A stretch of 64,000 bases of DNA from Luteolibacter pohnpeiensis (GTDB taxonomy: Bacteria > Verrucomicrobiota > Verrucomicrobiia > Verrucomicrobiales > Akkermansiaceae). This document shows positions 63,922 through 64,000 of this stretch, piece after piece. The stretch covers positions 62,001 to 126,000 of the forward strand of contig NZ_JAENIJ010000005.1 of NCBI RefSeq assembly GCF_016595435.1. The letters are read 5' to 3'. How positions within the stretch are numbered: position 1 is the first letter of the stretch; each line of letters starts with the position of its first letter. Made by a program: the position numbers and the translations under genes. Under the pieces are notes generated by a model. The model did not search any database, was not told the DNA's origin, and saw only the letters and a list, made by a program, of their open reading frames with translations.

Positions 63922-64000
63922 CTACGGCTTCCAGCCCGCGAGTTTGCAAACCCGGGTGAAATGCACCTTCTCAACTGGGGTGATGGACAACCGCGAGCCG
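63922..64000 (-). CDS. C-terminal end of a probable EVE-domain protein (partial)
   Basis: The minus frame from the window edge reads SRLSITPVEKVHFTRVCKLA, then GWKP and a stop at 63922-63924. The final strand-plus-helix pattern (RLS-x-x-PV...F..V..LAG) is typical of EVE domain (YTH-like, modified-base-binding) proteins. Only about 25 codons are in the window, so the assignment is tentative. Confidence 0.45.
   Translation of the reverse strand, partial: GSRLSITPVEKVHFTRVCKLAGWKP

Noticed and set aside
1-64000. tRNA, rRNA or CRISPR array
   Set aside because: I found no T-loop/acceptor pattern, no rRNA-like stretch and no regularly spaced repeats; the extragenic repeats are three irregular copies.

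Overview
The window reads as a chromosomal stretch of a Gram-negative bacterium, most likely a verrucomicrobium (Verrucomicrobiota/PVC group). The evidence is lipid A synthesis (LpxB), RND efflux, paired bactofilins, a MoxR/DUF58/BatA/DUF4159 operon of the PVC type, a very large secreted LamG/lamin-tail/CotH protein ending in the DGDGLVNLLEYAF-type tail common in this phylum, many small secreted proteins and lipoproteins, and few clear Shine-Dalgarno sites. This is inference from gene content; no marker rRNA is present.

Layout. 1-12.1 kb: a seven-gene minus-strand operon. In transcription order it encodes a 950-residue secreted unknown, a MoxR ATPase, DUF58, BatA-like VWA, a second VWA/amidotransferase-fold protein, a DUF4175-like coiled-coil membrane protein and DUF4159 (cut by the window edge). 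12.2-15.9 kb: lysine 2,3-aminomutase, a catalytically degenerate M28-like protein, phosphatidylserine synthase and a small membrane protein. 16-20.9 kb: secreted PPP-type phosphatase, NadA, two bactofilins (one with zinc ribbons) and a YfgM-like TPR protein. 21-27.7 kb: LpxB, a 59-residue lipoprotein, RibD-like reductase, SLC13 permease with RCK domains, MGDG-synthase-like glycosyltransferase, HAD phosphatase and ThiG.

27.7-31.7 kb is an accessory island of broken genes: an AraC remnant, a decayed DDE transposase, a truncated RHS core with a frameshifted C-terminal tip, an ankyrin lipoprotein that may be its immunity protein, and AT-rich small secreted genes. The RHS/ankyrin segment is bracketed by two inverted copies of one transposase 3' end and is accompanied by three copies of a palindromic extragenic repeat.

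31.7-43 kb: secreted GH2 beta-galactosidase, esterase, CPA1 antiporter and the giant CotH/LamG protein. 43.3-48.5 kb: two DUF883-like membrane proteins and an RND pump with its adaptor. 48.6-57.6 kb: a LysR regulator divergent from the pump, an LLM monooxygenase, Mfd, a SurA-like chaperone, and an AraC regulator with a Fsr-type MFS exporter. 57.9-61.3 kb: a lipid-type cluster (PH domain, methyltransferase, GT2, acyltransferase, FabZ-like dehydratase) resembling part of an aryl polyene or lipid-modification locus. 61.4-64 kb: a PDZ protein, an ECF sigma factor with a probable membrane-anchored partner, and the C-terminal end of a probable EVE-domain protein.
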